Positions 33,465 to 45,399 of a DNA stretch of 64,000 bases are shown piece by piece. The DNA lies in contig NC_092804.1 of the NCBI RefSeq assembly GCF_040954645.1, forward strand, positions 150,483,108 to 150,547,107, written 5' to 3'. The position numbers were made by a program, and so were the translations under genes. The DNA is from Diabrotica undecimpunctata. Lineage: Eukaryota; Arthropoda; Insecta; Coleoptera; Chrysomelidae. The notes below the pieces were generated by a model. That model did no database searches, was not told where the DNA came from, and was given only the letters and a program-made list of their open reading frames with translations. How positions within the stretch are numbered: position 1 is the stretch's first letter; each line of letters opens with the position of its first letter.

Positions 33465-34019
33465 ATAAGATTGATAACTTAAAAAAAATAAGATCAAACA
33501 AAGTCAATTATAAATTATATATTGTATGTCTACCAGAAGCAATACCTATACGTAAATAGATACATAAAAAATGTAATACAAAAAATGCGAAATATAACTG
33601 TAACTATAATATTCTCAAGAGATTAAACAACATTTTTGAAAATGAATTAAGCAAATGATTGCTTTAAAAATTATCGTAAAATCTATAAATTAATAATTAG
33701 ATAATCAAATTAATCAATTTAAAAAGTGTTGCACCTTAAGGATATTTAACAAAATATAGTGATCACAATTTTTTTAACACTAAACGTTATTGGTTTTTAA
33801 ATACATGTAAATAAAATAGATATATACCTATAAATTATATAAAAAAATTTTGACCGTAAAGTATACCTTACAGTTTCACCATTAGCACGTGTCAGAGAGA
33901 TGTGTAAAGGTAGAGATGCTAAAATCGCAACTATGAAGAATCAAATGAAGGTTATGTTAACCTTTACACGTAGCGTAGTTCAAAGGTAATACAGCGGCCG
34001 AATGTAACTAATCGGCGCA

Positions 34020-34221
34020 GAATATAACTAATCAGCAAGAGAATTTAATTAGTTAGAGGCGATATTAAATATACGGCAATAGGATGCAACTAATTAGCGG
34101 CAGAATGTAGGATGCAAGATGAATATAACTAATCAGCAAGAGAATTTAATTAGTTAGAGGCGATATTAAATATACGGCAATAGGATGCAACTAATTAGCG
34201 GTAGAATGTAGGATGCAAGAT
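34020..34221. repeat. Tandem duplication, 2 x 101 bp
   Basis: 34020-34120 and 34121-34221 differ at one position (GGCAG versus GGTAG). Each unit also contains TAACTAATCAGC and AATTTAATTAGTTA, related short words that give the unit internal near-symmetry. Confidence 0.92.
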
Positions 34222-35109
34222 GCAATGGCAAACGAAAGTGACATATAAGTCTATAATTATTAATAAAGAATCCTTAGTAGCGGAACAGTTAGAAGAAATG
34301 ATCTGAATTAACAACTTAAATCGAAGTTGATCTGATTTACTCGAAGGCTGGTAAACAAATAAAGTAACACTTTGCGATATTCGTATAAGAGCTTAAATGT
34401 TCTCTAAAGAGAGGAGTTTTTATGGCTCATGCTAGATAAGTCCTAATTATACTTTAAGAGAAAGAACCGTTTTGGGTGAAAGAACTTTCTTATCATTTAT
34501 TTTTAAACTTGATTTTCGGAGAAGGTTTTAGAAAGCAAAAATTGAATATATCTATTATTATAATCTATATATCTAATCTTAGAGATTATATATAATCTAT
34601 ATAATAATATATCTGAAGTGAAGAGTTAGTAAATAGACAAAACATACAAGCTACTGACGGGAAGGGTCGTAGAAGTACCATCAGTTGCCTACGATAGGCC
34701 AATTAAAAAGCGAACCAAGCAATATTTGGGTACTTGTTAGCCATAGGCGCAGCTAAGAAATTTTCTTAGACGAAACAATTCACCGCCTTACAAAGAGAGA
34801 TCACACGGGAGATTTGTCTATAAAGACTAGACGAAACAAGCTGTAGATAGATAGACTACATGCTGGGGAGCCCTGTGATATATTCAACGTTACTGGGGAT
34901 ACAGTGTCAGCACAAGTAGCCAGAGACTGTCCGCCGCGGAAGGTTTAATTTTTTTTTGTGAACATCTTAAATTAACAACTACAGGCATAATGTTCTTGGC
35001 TATACAAATAACCTAAAATTCTCAGTCAGCAGAAAATTTAACAGAAAAATGAGTTATCGAACAGGCTCTGAATGTACATGTAGACTAGATTTCACATAAA
35101 GTGATTAAC

Positions 35110-35900
35110 ATAGGTCCCAGAGGTGCAAATTTATGAAATTTACCAGGAGGATTTAAAATGAACTTAATCCTCTAAACCTAAATGGGGCACATCTAAATCT
35201 GGTTAGTAAAGTAAAATATCTTGGGGTTAAAATAGGCTTACTTAGCTTACTTGAAGTCAGTCGATAGAACAAATAACCAAGCAAGCGGTGACTACCTTAA
35301 TCATACTGCCATAGGCACCAGGCACTCACGAAAATATGTGAGGTTTAAAATTATACATGTTATATTGAATTTATAATATAGTGTTTTATTAAGTATGCAT
35401 CAGTGGTGTGGTATCTAAAGTTAGAGCAAAAAAGTGTCATTTCCAAACTCAGAAAGTGGCAAAAACGTGCTTGCTCCGGAATCATAAAAGCAATAAGGAA
35501 CATACCAACGGCAGCTGTAGGGGTCTTACTGGATGCCCTCCTTTACACATATCGATAAGAGGGTAGGCAATAAGTGGATATTATTGACTCCGAGTTAAGC
35601 AACCTAATGGTTGTATCAGGATCTAGTATTATCATAAATAAAATTAGGGATAGCGAACGGATGATGACTTCTAATCATATGGTACCCAGATAAGAGGCTA
35701 AAGTACTTTTTGATATGGTTACTAGCTTACCGAAGTAATCGGGGAATATTTTGGTACAAAATTAGTCACCGGAAAAAGCTTGGATCCGAGGGAAACATAC
35801 TATCTGTGCAAATATACCCGGTCATACATATGGCAGACTGTATATTGGACGGACGCGTCGTAATAGAGCTGAAATATAGCGAAAAGCGAGCATAAATCAG
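35110..35900 (+). pseudogene. R1/LOA-like LINE ORF2 C-terminal part, heavily decayed
   Basis: In pieces: LNLVSKVKYLGVKI (post-RT), VVWYLKLEQKSVISKLRKWQ and RACSGIIKAIRNIPTAAVG then LLDALLYTY (connector before RNase H in R1/LOA-like LINEs). Then, in the frame 35710-35895, a probable RNase H remnant (FWYKISHRKKLGSEG..SVQIYPVIHMADC, aligned with the usual FQAE..AI..C glutamate region, here mutated). Stops and shifts are throughout. The upstream RT is missing. The RNase H part is less certain than the connector. Confidence 0.55.
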
Positions 35901-36949
35901 CTAAGTTGTAACTTGCTTTCTTACTAGACATGCGACAGTCAAGTAACACCTTTATACAATATCTGTTTTATGAAGATTTAAGCTGCAGATTATTTACCAG
36001 CGAAGCTGAAATAGTCAATGCATCTTCCATGACTGCGTTCGCAGACGTCAAACACTTTTTGTAGACTACAAGATAACCTCAAAAACATATATCACTCATC
36101 CATTAGACCTTTAGAAGCTGGTACGAGGTTCCAAAATTCTAGAATGGGCATGATAAAGGACTGGAAGATGTAAAATGAAATTTCCTTTCATGTAAAAAAC
36201 ATAAATTATATAAATTGCTATTTCTGCACATGTAAAGATCAATTGATAAATATATTTAAGTACTATTCGATTTAAATATAAACTCTAATTAATATTGTTA
36301 TTTACTAAAATAAATTAAGTGTATTTTTTTAAATATATTATTGATTTGAAAACCCAACAATGCACCGCCGATCATGCCTTCTTAATCAGTTAAAAATATT
36401 TTGCATCATTTACTTCACAAAAGAATTTACTATATCCTATTATAGAATAAATTCGCTGATATTATCAATCTTCTTGCCTTCAATCTGCAAAAGTACAAAA
36501 AATTCGCTGCCTGTAATCCATCATATACTACATAATAATAAACCTTAAACTTATACAAGGTGAGGTTACATTAACATAATGGGCATAACACCAAATTTAC
36601 TTTTTAAATAAAAATTGATCTTTCATTTATTTCGAAGTATTAGACATTTTTTACCAGTTATTTTAATATGATAAGCGATATCTTAAATTGTAATGTATTT
36701 TAACTTAAAACTATTAACCCTGGATTATTCGCACAGCAACTTGTTACATGAGCGGTCACGTAGAATACACGTGTGTACCAGGATAAATCAGGTCTAAAAT
36801 ATATACTTAATTGCCGTTTTAATATAAAACAAAGTTTTTTTTATATTAAACATTATATTTTGTTGATACATACATTTGAACAAATAATACATTTCAAAAA
36901 TTTAAGTTGGATAAAATGTTAAGCAGATAATTTATCTTCTTCTGTTGCG
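35901..36949. other. Intergenic, no gene recognised
   Basis: AT-rich. 35930-36170 may be further decay of the LINE. The rest shows nothing. Confidence 0.35.
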
Positions 36950-37890
36950 CCTTTTTAAACAGACAGCCGGTGATTCTTTCTGATGTTCTTTACAGATCCA
37001 ATTATTGCAGGAAACAATAGTCTTTAGTTCTTTTGTCTCTTTTTCGAAGATATATGGAGCATCGACCATTTCCTGATTTCACCCTCTTTGGTTGGGATGT
37101 AGTTATTTTTGCAGACGTAGTAGTAGTAGTAATAGTAGTAGTAGTAGTAGTAATGTAGTTCTTCTTCTGAGTGTTGTTCGGTTCCACAAATATTTAGTAG
37201 TAGTATAAATACACATATTTGCACCAATTGATTCGAAACATTAGGAGTGTAAAATCTCTTTTTAATCTGCGGCTTCATCAGGAGCAAAGCTAAGCTACGT
37301 AAAAAATCGCGCCGTACAACACTCAGGTTCGAGTTATCCATTTAAAGTAGTACTAAGGCATTTACTATAATATCAAAGAAAATAGTTAAGGGCTACCTTC
37401 TACTGTTTGTGGCGACATAAGAACCACAAATTGATCTGCAACATTCCCCCAACTTAAAGTCATTGTAATCTACTATCATTGTTGGTTTGCCAGTATCCTT
37501 GTCTATGCTGTCATCTGTATGGCTTGTGGATAGAACAAAGATATTTTTATTCTTTCTTGAGACAAAAGATAAAAGCGGGCAGTCTTTATTAAATGCAAAC
37601 TGACTACTGAAGACTGGTCTTTCGATGGTGTTTATGATTTCATTCTGTAGTTGTATTGCTAGTGAAATGTTAGAAAACCAATTGTTCATCGGTATATTAC
37701 GGTATGTTGATTTTATTACACTTACAAGTCGCTTGACAATGTCCGATGGGCTATTAGATAGTTGAAAGGGGCCTTTTGGTTAAATTCCTGCGTATATTTC
37801 GAGGTTTACAATAAACATGATACCTACGTCAACTAATGCAAGGTTATGGTTCAGATTAATATCTGCACCAAGGAAGATAAATTTTAATGA
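36950..37890 (-). pseudogene. piggyBac transposase remnant, C-terminal half (minus strand)
   Basis: Read on the minus strand: NLEIYAGI, then SPSDIVKRLVSVIKSTYRN and MNNWFSNISLAIQL (family: DNWFTSIPLA, second catalytic D changed to N), FVLSTSHTDDSIDKDTGKP, MIVDYNDFKLG (a decayed third catalytic segment, family YN.TKGGVD), RRDFLRSLALLLMKPQIKKR and a C-rich tail beginning GRCSIYLRKRDKRTK. A GTA/TAC trinucleotide run (about 37117-37156) expands inside the C-terminal part. Stops and frame changes at several points. The N-terminal half is absent: a different piggyBac remnant begins about 70 bp away on the other strand. Confidence 0.72.
37117..37156. repeat. (GTA)n/(TAC)n trinucleotide tract in a transposase remnant
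   Basis: About 40 bp of GTAGTAGTA with two interruptions (AATAGTAG). On the minus strand one frame reads a run of tyrosines, another threonines. Probably slippage after the gene died. Confidence 0.85.
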
Positions 37891-37959
37891 TAAATTTTAA
37901 AATAACGCAACTTAGCAAAAAAGACTTTGTGGAATAAATTTCCCGTAGCTCTTAAAAAA

Positions 37960-39520
37960 AAAAAGATCCGGAGCAGAAACATAGTGACTTAATCTTCTGG
38001 AGTAATTTTAAAAGCCAGAGAAGCTTGGCAATTGTTTTTTATCCAGACTCCGTCATCAGCGAAATAGAATACACAAACAATAATATTCTAAAGTTTTGGA
38101 CAAATTACAGTAGAAAAAGAGATGCCACCAGTACAAATATAGAAAAAAATAAAGCGCTTATTATTGGTCTTCTATATTTTGCTGGAATCTTGCGGTTATC
38201 ACACTTACATTTGAGACATCAGTGGGCAAAGGAAGGAACCGGCGTAGAGATTTTTCGTCTTACAATGGAAATTAATCCATTTTCATTTTTGTTGCGAACT
38301 CTTCTTGATTTTGATCTTGATGATAGAGAGGAACGGAAACAGTAGGGTAAGCTGTCTACTATAAGAAAATTTTTTGATGGATTTGTTAAGCGCTGTAAAG
38401 CCAATTATGCTTTAAGTGAATTTGTGACAGTTAATGAAATGCTTCATTAACTCATTTCGCGGCAAATGTGGATTTCGGCAATATATACCGAATAAACCTG
38501 CAAAGTATAAAATCAAAATATTAGTGCTTTTTAATTCCACGTCATATTACACCTATAATCTAGAGGTGTATATTGGTGCTCAACTAGAAGGGCCCTATAA
38601 AGTTGAAAATAGCGGCACTTTAGTCATATAAAGATTAATTAAACCAATTTCTGGAACTGGAAGAAATGTAACTTTCGATAATAGGTTTACGTCGATACCT
38701 TAGTCCTTAGATTTGCTTAAAAAACACAAACTAACTGTTACGGGCACAATTCGCAAAAATAAAAAAAAATTGCTGAGATTTTTACCGCACAGTTAAAGGA
38801 GTATAAAGTTATTTCGAGCATTTTTGGTTTCAACGAAGACATGACTTTGGTATCCTACAAGCCCAAGCAAAACAAAATAGTTACATTATTGTCAACAATG
38901 CATTACAAAGATGAGATTGATTTCAAAAAGTTTCGGTGAGTACTATGAGTATTGTTATTTTGCCAGCAACGATATGGCTATTTATTCCAGATATATTCAA
39001 GAAAGTAAAAAATAACGTTCTAAAACTATTTTCTTGTGGCATTTTAAAGTAATTACTATTTAAATGGGAATAAGCCACAATTAAATAAAAATAATAAACG
39101 TACTTTAACCTTTAATTGTGGCTTTTTCCCATTTAAATAGTAAAAAATATTGTTACAGACCATCGACAACTTTTTTGTGATACACACTAACTTCCGTTTA
39201 GCTCATCAACGGTATCAACACCTCCCTTTGTTGCATTGTTAAATGATTACACCGCAACTTGAACGTCTTTGAGAAATGGTTATGTTACCAGTAACTATGA
39301 GAAGTCGTATATAGGAAATATTAGACATCCTGGAGTTATCTACGCAACATAGCCAATATGACGTTTTAGGCAGATGTCATTTTTGTTAGTCGAAAAAGAA
39401 CAGAAAAACAAAGATCCTATGCTTACAGTGTCAAAAGTGTATAAAGTGTATATGCCGAGAATATACTTCCCAGCTTTGTACTGAATGCTACAAACGCCAA
39501 CATTATGTAAAATTGTAACG
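37960..39520 (+). pseudogene. piggyBac transposase remnant (plus strand), interrupted
   Basis: Order of readings: VISEIEYTN, KALIIGLLYFAGILRLSHLH, GTGVEIFRLTMEINPF, then TAG at 38343-38345. Next come IRKFFDGFVKRC and FVTVNEMLH (first catalytic D replaced by N), a frame change to SFRGKCGFRQYIPNKPAKYK, and YYTYNLEVYIGAQLEGPY. After another change: PISGTGRNVTFDNRFTSIP (second D present) and VTLLSTMHYKDEID. The third catalytic segment is missing; at that place lies the foldback repeat 39050-39143. A C-terminal cysteine cluster (RKTKILCLQCQKCIKCICRE) reappears at about 39385-39510. Dead copy. Its 5' end faces the minus-strand piggyBac remnant. Confidence 0.78.
39050..39143. repeat. Foldback repeat, copy 2, inside a piggyBac remnant
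   Basis: Arms with GGGAATAAGCCACAATTAAA and its complement (one mismatch in the distal arm, CTTTTTCCC for CTTATTCCC) flank a ~23-bp loop. Similarity to copy 1 (10381-10464) includes about 35 bp outside the left arm (TGGCATTTTAAAG). Confidence 0.8.
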
Positions 39521-39545
39521 TAAGGTTAAAATAAAAGATTTTTGA

Positions 39546-39947
39546 AATGAAAAAGACAGTAAAGATTCCATTTCACGTACAAATCGTCTATTTATCTGTT
39601 TATACGTATAACGCTTTAATAAAGCTCATCAGAACAGTTATTTATAGACGTTCTCAACGTGAAAAATAGATCTTTCCTGTCTTAAGAAGCAACAATAAAA
39701 TGGCTTCGAAACGGACGCAATAGCGACATCTGATATTAAATCCGTAAAATAGTTTCGAAACACAATTCAGATAACTGCCTTAATCTGAGCCTTCTATAAA
39801 TTGCAAGGCATAGCCAGACGTTGATAAAGATGTTAATAGAGACATGGGGAATCTAAAATTTGCATTCCACAACATGTCTCCTCAACTAAGCAGAAATCGT
39901 TGGCGAATTGGTTTCTTGTACTCATACAGATCCGAATAAAATGAAAC
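39546..39947 (-). repeat. ~400-bp repeat unit, left copy (inverted relative to the right copies)
   Basis: Its reverse complement matches 42180-42580 and beyond, with about 95% identity by eye. Recognisable words are AACGTCTGGCTATGCCTTGC and GGCTCAGATTAAGGCAGTTA in the complement. Non-coding. Lies just left of the piggyBac element 39963-42154. Confidence 0.88.
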
Positions 39948-39962
39948 ATCTTTATTTTTTAA

Positions 39963-42154
39963 CACATTCAGTGCCAACCAATTATTTTGGATGTTCGCCT
40001 GAGGCCGTAACTTAACATTGCTAAATAGTTGAATGTAAGAGTGTATTAAATATATTTAAACATTGGTTTATCATTTCATAGACTAAAATAGGGTTATGGA
40101 ATAGTGTCACACGGTGTGTGCCGTCGGCAGTTCGAATAAAATTTTGTATGAAAGGCTGGTGGCACACGGTGTGCGTCGTTCATATATACTGAAATGTTTA
40201 CACTAAAATGATACAACAGACACTGAACAGAAAATTTATTTAAAAAAGAGGTATTTCACACAAAAAAACAAACAAAATATAAAAATACAATATCTATAAC
40301 TTTTTGTGATATTCTGCAAAGCAATTTTGTAAACACAGCCCTGGTTCTCCTTCGCATGAAGAACAATAATATTGGGTACACGTTCGAATCTTTTGTTTGC
40401 TGCATTCCCTACATCTTCTCCTATGCGTTCTGTCCAACTTACTCGGTAAATGCGTAGTGTCCAACTTGCGTGTAGGCGGTAAAGATTTTTCCGATAACAA
40501 CGTTTTTATAACTTGCAAACGGTAATCATAATATGTAAGTTTTACGTTTGAAGCTCTTCTGAATAAAAGAAAACTGTTGAGAAACATAATAGACAAAAAA
40601 TGTATTCCGAGCTTCTTGTACCATCTCAAAGTTTTCCTCTAACTTGAATAGCATGAAAGCATATGATCCTGGCGATCAATGCCAGACATATTTGCGTTTT
40701 ATTTAGTTATAGCCTTTGGTTTCTGTACAATGTCTCCTCTTTTTGTTTGTATCTCTATCATTTCTTCCTCAAACTCCGTTGACAGAAATAGGACCTCTCT
40801 TTTATCTCGCCATTTACTAACTGCAATTCCCTCAAGATATTTGGTAACTGAATCGCCTTTCTTAATTTTTGCGTCAATAACGACTTTTGGATTTTTTTTT
40901 CTGCCTCTTCGGAGAGTACCGGTAACATAAGTTTTTTGATCAAGCAATTTCCGACATAAGGGAACACTATTATAAAAGTTGTCCATATATAAAGAATGTC
41001 CTTGAACCCTTTTATCAGTGACAATATTACTTTTTCAGTATGACCGTTGAGCACCACTGTATACATTGCATCGCAACACCATACCATCGGGTTCAGCTAA
41101 TATATACAATTTTATGCCGAACTTGTGTCGTTTACCTTTTAAAAATTGGCGAAAAGACAGTCTTCCGCGCCACAGCATCATGGACTCATCTAATGATAAC
41201 GATTTTGAAGGGTAAAATTTCATCCATTCGTTTATTAAAATAATCTTGAAGATTTCTGATTTTATGCAAACGATTACCATAACCAGGATCTCCCTCATGG
41301 CGTGCATTTGTTGAAAAGTAAAGGCACCTCATAATGACCATGAATCTATTTCTACTAATGTATTTTTGAAAACCAGGAATAGCAAACAGTTCATCTTTTT
41401 TCCAGTAGTCTTGTAACTGATTGAGTTGTACATTTCCCATTTGGAACCACATGCCAAAAAAATCTTTAACTCTGCTAGGGAAAGTGGTTTCCAATCGGTT
41501 ATTCTGGATTAAGCTGAAGTGGTACGACTTAAAAAAAATTTCTCTGCGTAAATATTTGTTTGATCTACAATATGATTTAGTAATTCATCAGTTACAAGCA
41601 AACTGAAAAAATCATATGGATTATTACTCACAGGTGGTGGTACACGAAATCCAGGTACTCCAGTGAAATCAATTGTTTTCAAATCAGGAGTGTTATTCCT
41701 GTCTGGAAATAATAATCTTGTTTTAGTGATATCATCATCGTCGTCGCTAAAAACATTGTCAGGATCATTCACAATATCAGCCTCAACTCTATCGCTGTCA
41801 GCATTATCATCCTCCTCCGATTAAGAATCATCTGATGGAACTACTAGATCTTCCTCTGAACTTTCCTACAATGAATCTGCTAATTCTTGCAGCTGTTTAC
41901 TCGACAATGGGATCTTCACATCACGTTCTCTACATACAGGCTTCGAATTAGACGGTCCTGCAACGTCACTATCCATAACTATATAAAAAAAAACAAAATT
42001 CCGAAACCGCTAATGCACGTATATATTTCAGAATATATCTGAACGGCCAACAAAAACAGAACTGACTCTAACAAAGGCCAGAGCCATACTACGCCGTCGG
42101 CCTGTGACGACAATAGCCGATGGCGCACGGTGTGTGCCGTCGGCAATGAAAGTG
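39963..42154 (-). mobile_element. piggyBac-type element with both ends and TTAA target sites
   Basis: Bounded by TTAA at 39959-39962 and 42155-42158. The inward ends are CACATTCAGTGCC (left) and, on the opposite strand, CACTTTCATTGCC (right), matching at 11 of 13 positions. Subterminal GGCACACGGTGTG-type palindromes occur near 40111-40165 and 42119-42146, at both ends, probably binding sites. The single transposase gene is on the minus strand (41976 to 40294) and is broken. The insertion sits between two oppositely oriented copies of a ~400-bp repeat. Confidence 0.85.
40294..41976 (-). pseudogene. piggyBac transposase with several frame breaks
   Basis: The start ATG at 41976-41974 opens MDSDVAGPSNSKPVC. 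Two in-frame stops (near 41867 and 41822) interrupt the acidic N-terminus before NDPDNVFSDDDDDITKTRLL and SNNPYDFFSLLVTDELLNHI. The core then passes through several frames: LAELKIFLACG-type region, LSLDESMMLWRGRLSFRQF (first catalytic D), KFGIKLYILAEPDG, LYMDNFYNSVPLCRKLL (second D), TYVTGTLRRGRKKNP and a GIDRQDHML reading near 40670 (third D). The C-terminus has CRECSKQKIRTCTQYYC then CLQNC (zinc-finger-like). All three aspartates can be found, but at least five stops or shifts separate them, so the copy is dead. Confidence 0.82.
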
Positions 42155-42179
42155 TTAATATATCCTAATTTAAACATAT

Positions 42180-42675
42180 TAACATCTTTATCAACGTCTG
42201 GCTATGCCTTGCAATTTATAGAAGGCTCAGATTAAGGCAGTTATCTGAATTGTGTTTCGAAACTATTTTACGGATTTAATATCAGATGTCGCTATTGCGT
42301 CAGTTTCGAAGCCATTTTATTGTTGCTTCTTAAGACAGGAAAGATCTATTTTTCACGTTGAGAACGCCTATGAATAACTGTTCTAATGAGCTTTATTAAA
42401 GCGAAATACGTATAAACATATACATAGACGATTTGTACGTGAAATGGAATCTTTACTGTCTTTTTCATTTTATTCGTATCTACTCTGTATGAGTACAAGA
42501 AACCAATTAGCTAACGATTTCTGCCTAGTTGAGAAGACATGTCGTGAAATGCAAATTTTAGATTCCCCATGTCTCTATTAACATCTTTATCAACGTCTGG
42601 CTATGCCTTGCAATTTATAGAAGGCTCAGATTAAGGCAGTTATCTGAATTGTGTTTCGAAACTATTTTACGAAAA
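42180..42675 (+). repeat. ~400-bp repeat unit, right copies (about 1.2 tandem units)
   Basis: The word AACATCTTTATCAACGTCTG occurs at 42181 and 42580, giving a 399-bp period. The second, partial unit ends near 42673. This tandem arrangement suggests a satellite-like family. The left copy at 39546-39947 is in the opposite orientation. Confidence 0.85.
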
Positions 42676-43904
42676 GATTTTTGGTTTATATTTAAGTTCT
42701 ACTTGTTTTTTTTTATAAATTTAAAGCAAAACTATCTATACGGTCTATTTGACCATGTGCGTATCACAACTTTTTTTGCCGTGTATATAATAATACCGGG
42801 TTAAAGTCTGGTCTAGTCCGGGTTTGAGCTTCTTTTGAAGTTTTTGCATTTAGATCTAGGAAAGCTTTAATTATTAACTGTCTTTTAAGATTTATAAAAT
42901 AAACAAAATTTACATGGTGATCTATTTGAACTTACAAAGTTCATATATTTCCAGAAAAGCGAAATATCTGACAATGTAAATACTACCTAATGATCGGCGA
43001 TTTTACACAACTTTAACCAATGTAAATCTATGGTAATTGTGTAAGCTGTTTTATGATAATTTGGGCCATTTCATACTTTCAGTCATTTATATTTGATAAA
43101 TTTTAAACTTTTTGGATTAGTAAAACGTAGCAAAAATAGTTAACTAAATTATAATTTTCCTAAATAAACTAAATCAATATTTTAGACAGAAGCAGTAAGG
43201 CAAATATTATTAATAATACCACCCTGTATTACATTCAAATAGAACACGTCCATAATGATGCCGTGAAAGCGTGGCACATTCTAAGTGAATTACGGAGATT
43301 GTGTTGGTGAGGCTCAAGAAGCGACGTCACCGTCGTCTCTAATTGATGTATTCAGATAGATGAAGAAATACGTTCCATGCATGTTAATAACAGCCTCTAT
43401 AGGAGTCTCTTATACACCCTAAGGGTAACAGAAACTGAGTGAGTATGAGTCTCGGTTTATGACGCCAAATTTAATTGATTAGAATAATAAACTTGGAACT
43501 ACATGTAATTTAATAAAAAATTTTAAATCTTTAGTGATGTAGTTTAATTATTTGTAAAACCAATTACATACTTATATCGTTTTGTCAATTTTATTGATAA
43601 AACAGATACGATTGTAACAACTGTGAAATTATCAATTACGAATGTTGTTGAAATTTATTAGTATTACAATTCTGGTAAGTTGTGTGTAAAGAAACGTAGA
43701 TATCCAAATTAGAGGTCATGGATTTTGACAAGACCGACGACCTTGTAGTAGTTTGCGCAGAATTAATTGGTAACTATATACAGGATTTTCAAAGTGAGAC
43801 TGAAAAAGACTTGCCCACTAGATGGTCCTGTAAAATGATTTTTATACCCCAACCGAGGTATTTTAAATATAAAATTTATTGCAATAATATAATTTAAAAC
43901 ACGA

Positions 43905-43967
<63 letters not shown>

Positions 43968-45399
43968 TCCTATTTGACATGAGAAATAAAAAACTATATT
44001 CTTATTTTAAATTTAAATTAAAATAAAAAAAATTTCATGTTTCTCAACCACGAGCATATAAATTTTTAACGCCCTGTATATGAAGAGAGTGTTTCGCAGT
44101 TGTTTACTAGCCCCATGAACAATGTATTTCAAGCAAACAATTACAGACGATTAAGGTTGATAGTTTAAGAAAGTGTTCGTCGAAATGTTTATTAAAACCA
44201 CGGACAATATGTTTTAGTTAAACAAAGGAGAAACCATTAAGTTTTTGAGATATGCGAATAGGAATCTCATTAGCCCGTACGGTACATAGTAGATAGCTAA
44301 TATCTAACTTTGTATTAAGATTCTCAAAAATAGATAAGAATTTGATTATTTGTAGAAAATAGAATAAAGATACGGAATTTTATTTCTTTCTTGGAACTCC
44401 ATAAAGACAAAAAGATACGTAAATTTGAAAATTTGTTTAGATTAAGGAGAGAGGTAGTTTTGAGTAAATAATGTGACATGACTGAAAGTTGGTTATGATT
44501 GGATGGAAAATTAATTGTGGGGGAACGATTTGGAAATCGAAGAATGAATGGGGAGAGTGTGGCAGTGTGTTTTGTTCGATCGAAAGGAGAAGTCCAGTTT
44601 GGAGTACAGTGTACTAAAAAAGAAAAGGCCGGTTTGTGTTTGATAAGTTACAAGCATCATCAAACAAATCGTGGAACGAGTAATAGGCCCAGTCGAGAGA
44701 TGATATAAATCCTTGAGTCCAAAGTAACCAGTATTGTGTTAAGTGGTTCAAAAAGTTAAAAGATTGCATCAGGAGAAAGTCGGAACGAGTACGGTACGAA
44801 GCAGTAAAAGGAAAGAAGAACAAAATTTAGCAGAGGAGCAGAGACATTTTGGGGAAACGTGGACGAGTTTTCCTTTGACCGCAATACCAGCAAGTAAGAA
44901 AACGTGTTATGGGTGAAGACATTGTAGAATCATCAGCAAAGGTCAGTCGTTTTCTGTTATGATATGAATGTATTGTTGTTCGTGTTAAATACCACAGGGC
45001 ATATGGAACTACATATTTCACTATTATAAAATCATCAAATTTTAATCAGTTTGTTTATTATAAATCATTGTAGTTGACTTTTTTTCAAGATACAATAATA
45101 TTGATAAATAAATTTTTTTTTATATATCAAGCAAATTGAACATAGAGAACATTCTGTAATGCAGCAGTAGAGAGATTCACAGTTATTGATTTAAAAAAAA
45201 ATTTGGAGACAAAAAGAAATAAGATTCTTTTTTTTGTAAATGTTTATATAAAATAATAAAGATATTTATATATGTGTATTATTTTGATTCTCTTTTGTCT
45301 ATTCCTATAAGGAAACCACTGAGAAAAATTTGAAGCCACAAAAGTAAGTAGTGATAGGATCATTCAGATATATAGCTAGAAACTAAGAAATATGGACAC
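42676..45399. other. Long stretch without a recognised gene
   Basis: AT-rich. Contains an (AT)n microsatellite at 43905-43963. A slightly more balanced segment (44430-44960) has a 69-codon frame starting at 44499 and a purine-rich plus strand, but no recognisable domain; it could be LTR or UTR-like sequence of an unidentified element. Nothing else supported. Confidence 0.4.
43905..43963. repeat. (AT)n microsatellite
   Basis: About 59 bp of uninterrupted TA repeats. Confidence 0.97.

Larger units (their letters stand above)
33069..35109. other. Intergenic with two tandem duplications; no gene
   Basis: Contains two inverted pairs of ACTTCCGGT and ACCGGAAGT (33130-33158 and 33236-33262), the 74-bp and 101-bp tandem duplications listed separately, and a TA-rich imperfect palindrome near 34545-34615. 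No coding signal is recognised up to the LINE fragment at 35110. Confidence 0.5.

Noticed and set aside
44430..44960. Possible LTR or gene region
   Set aside because: Composition differs a little, but there are no long frames, no second copy in the window and no LTR-like ends.
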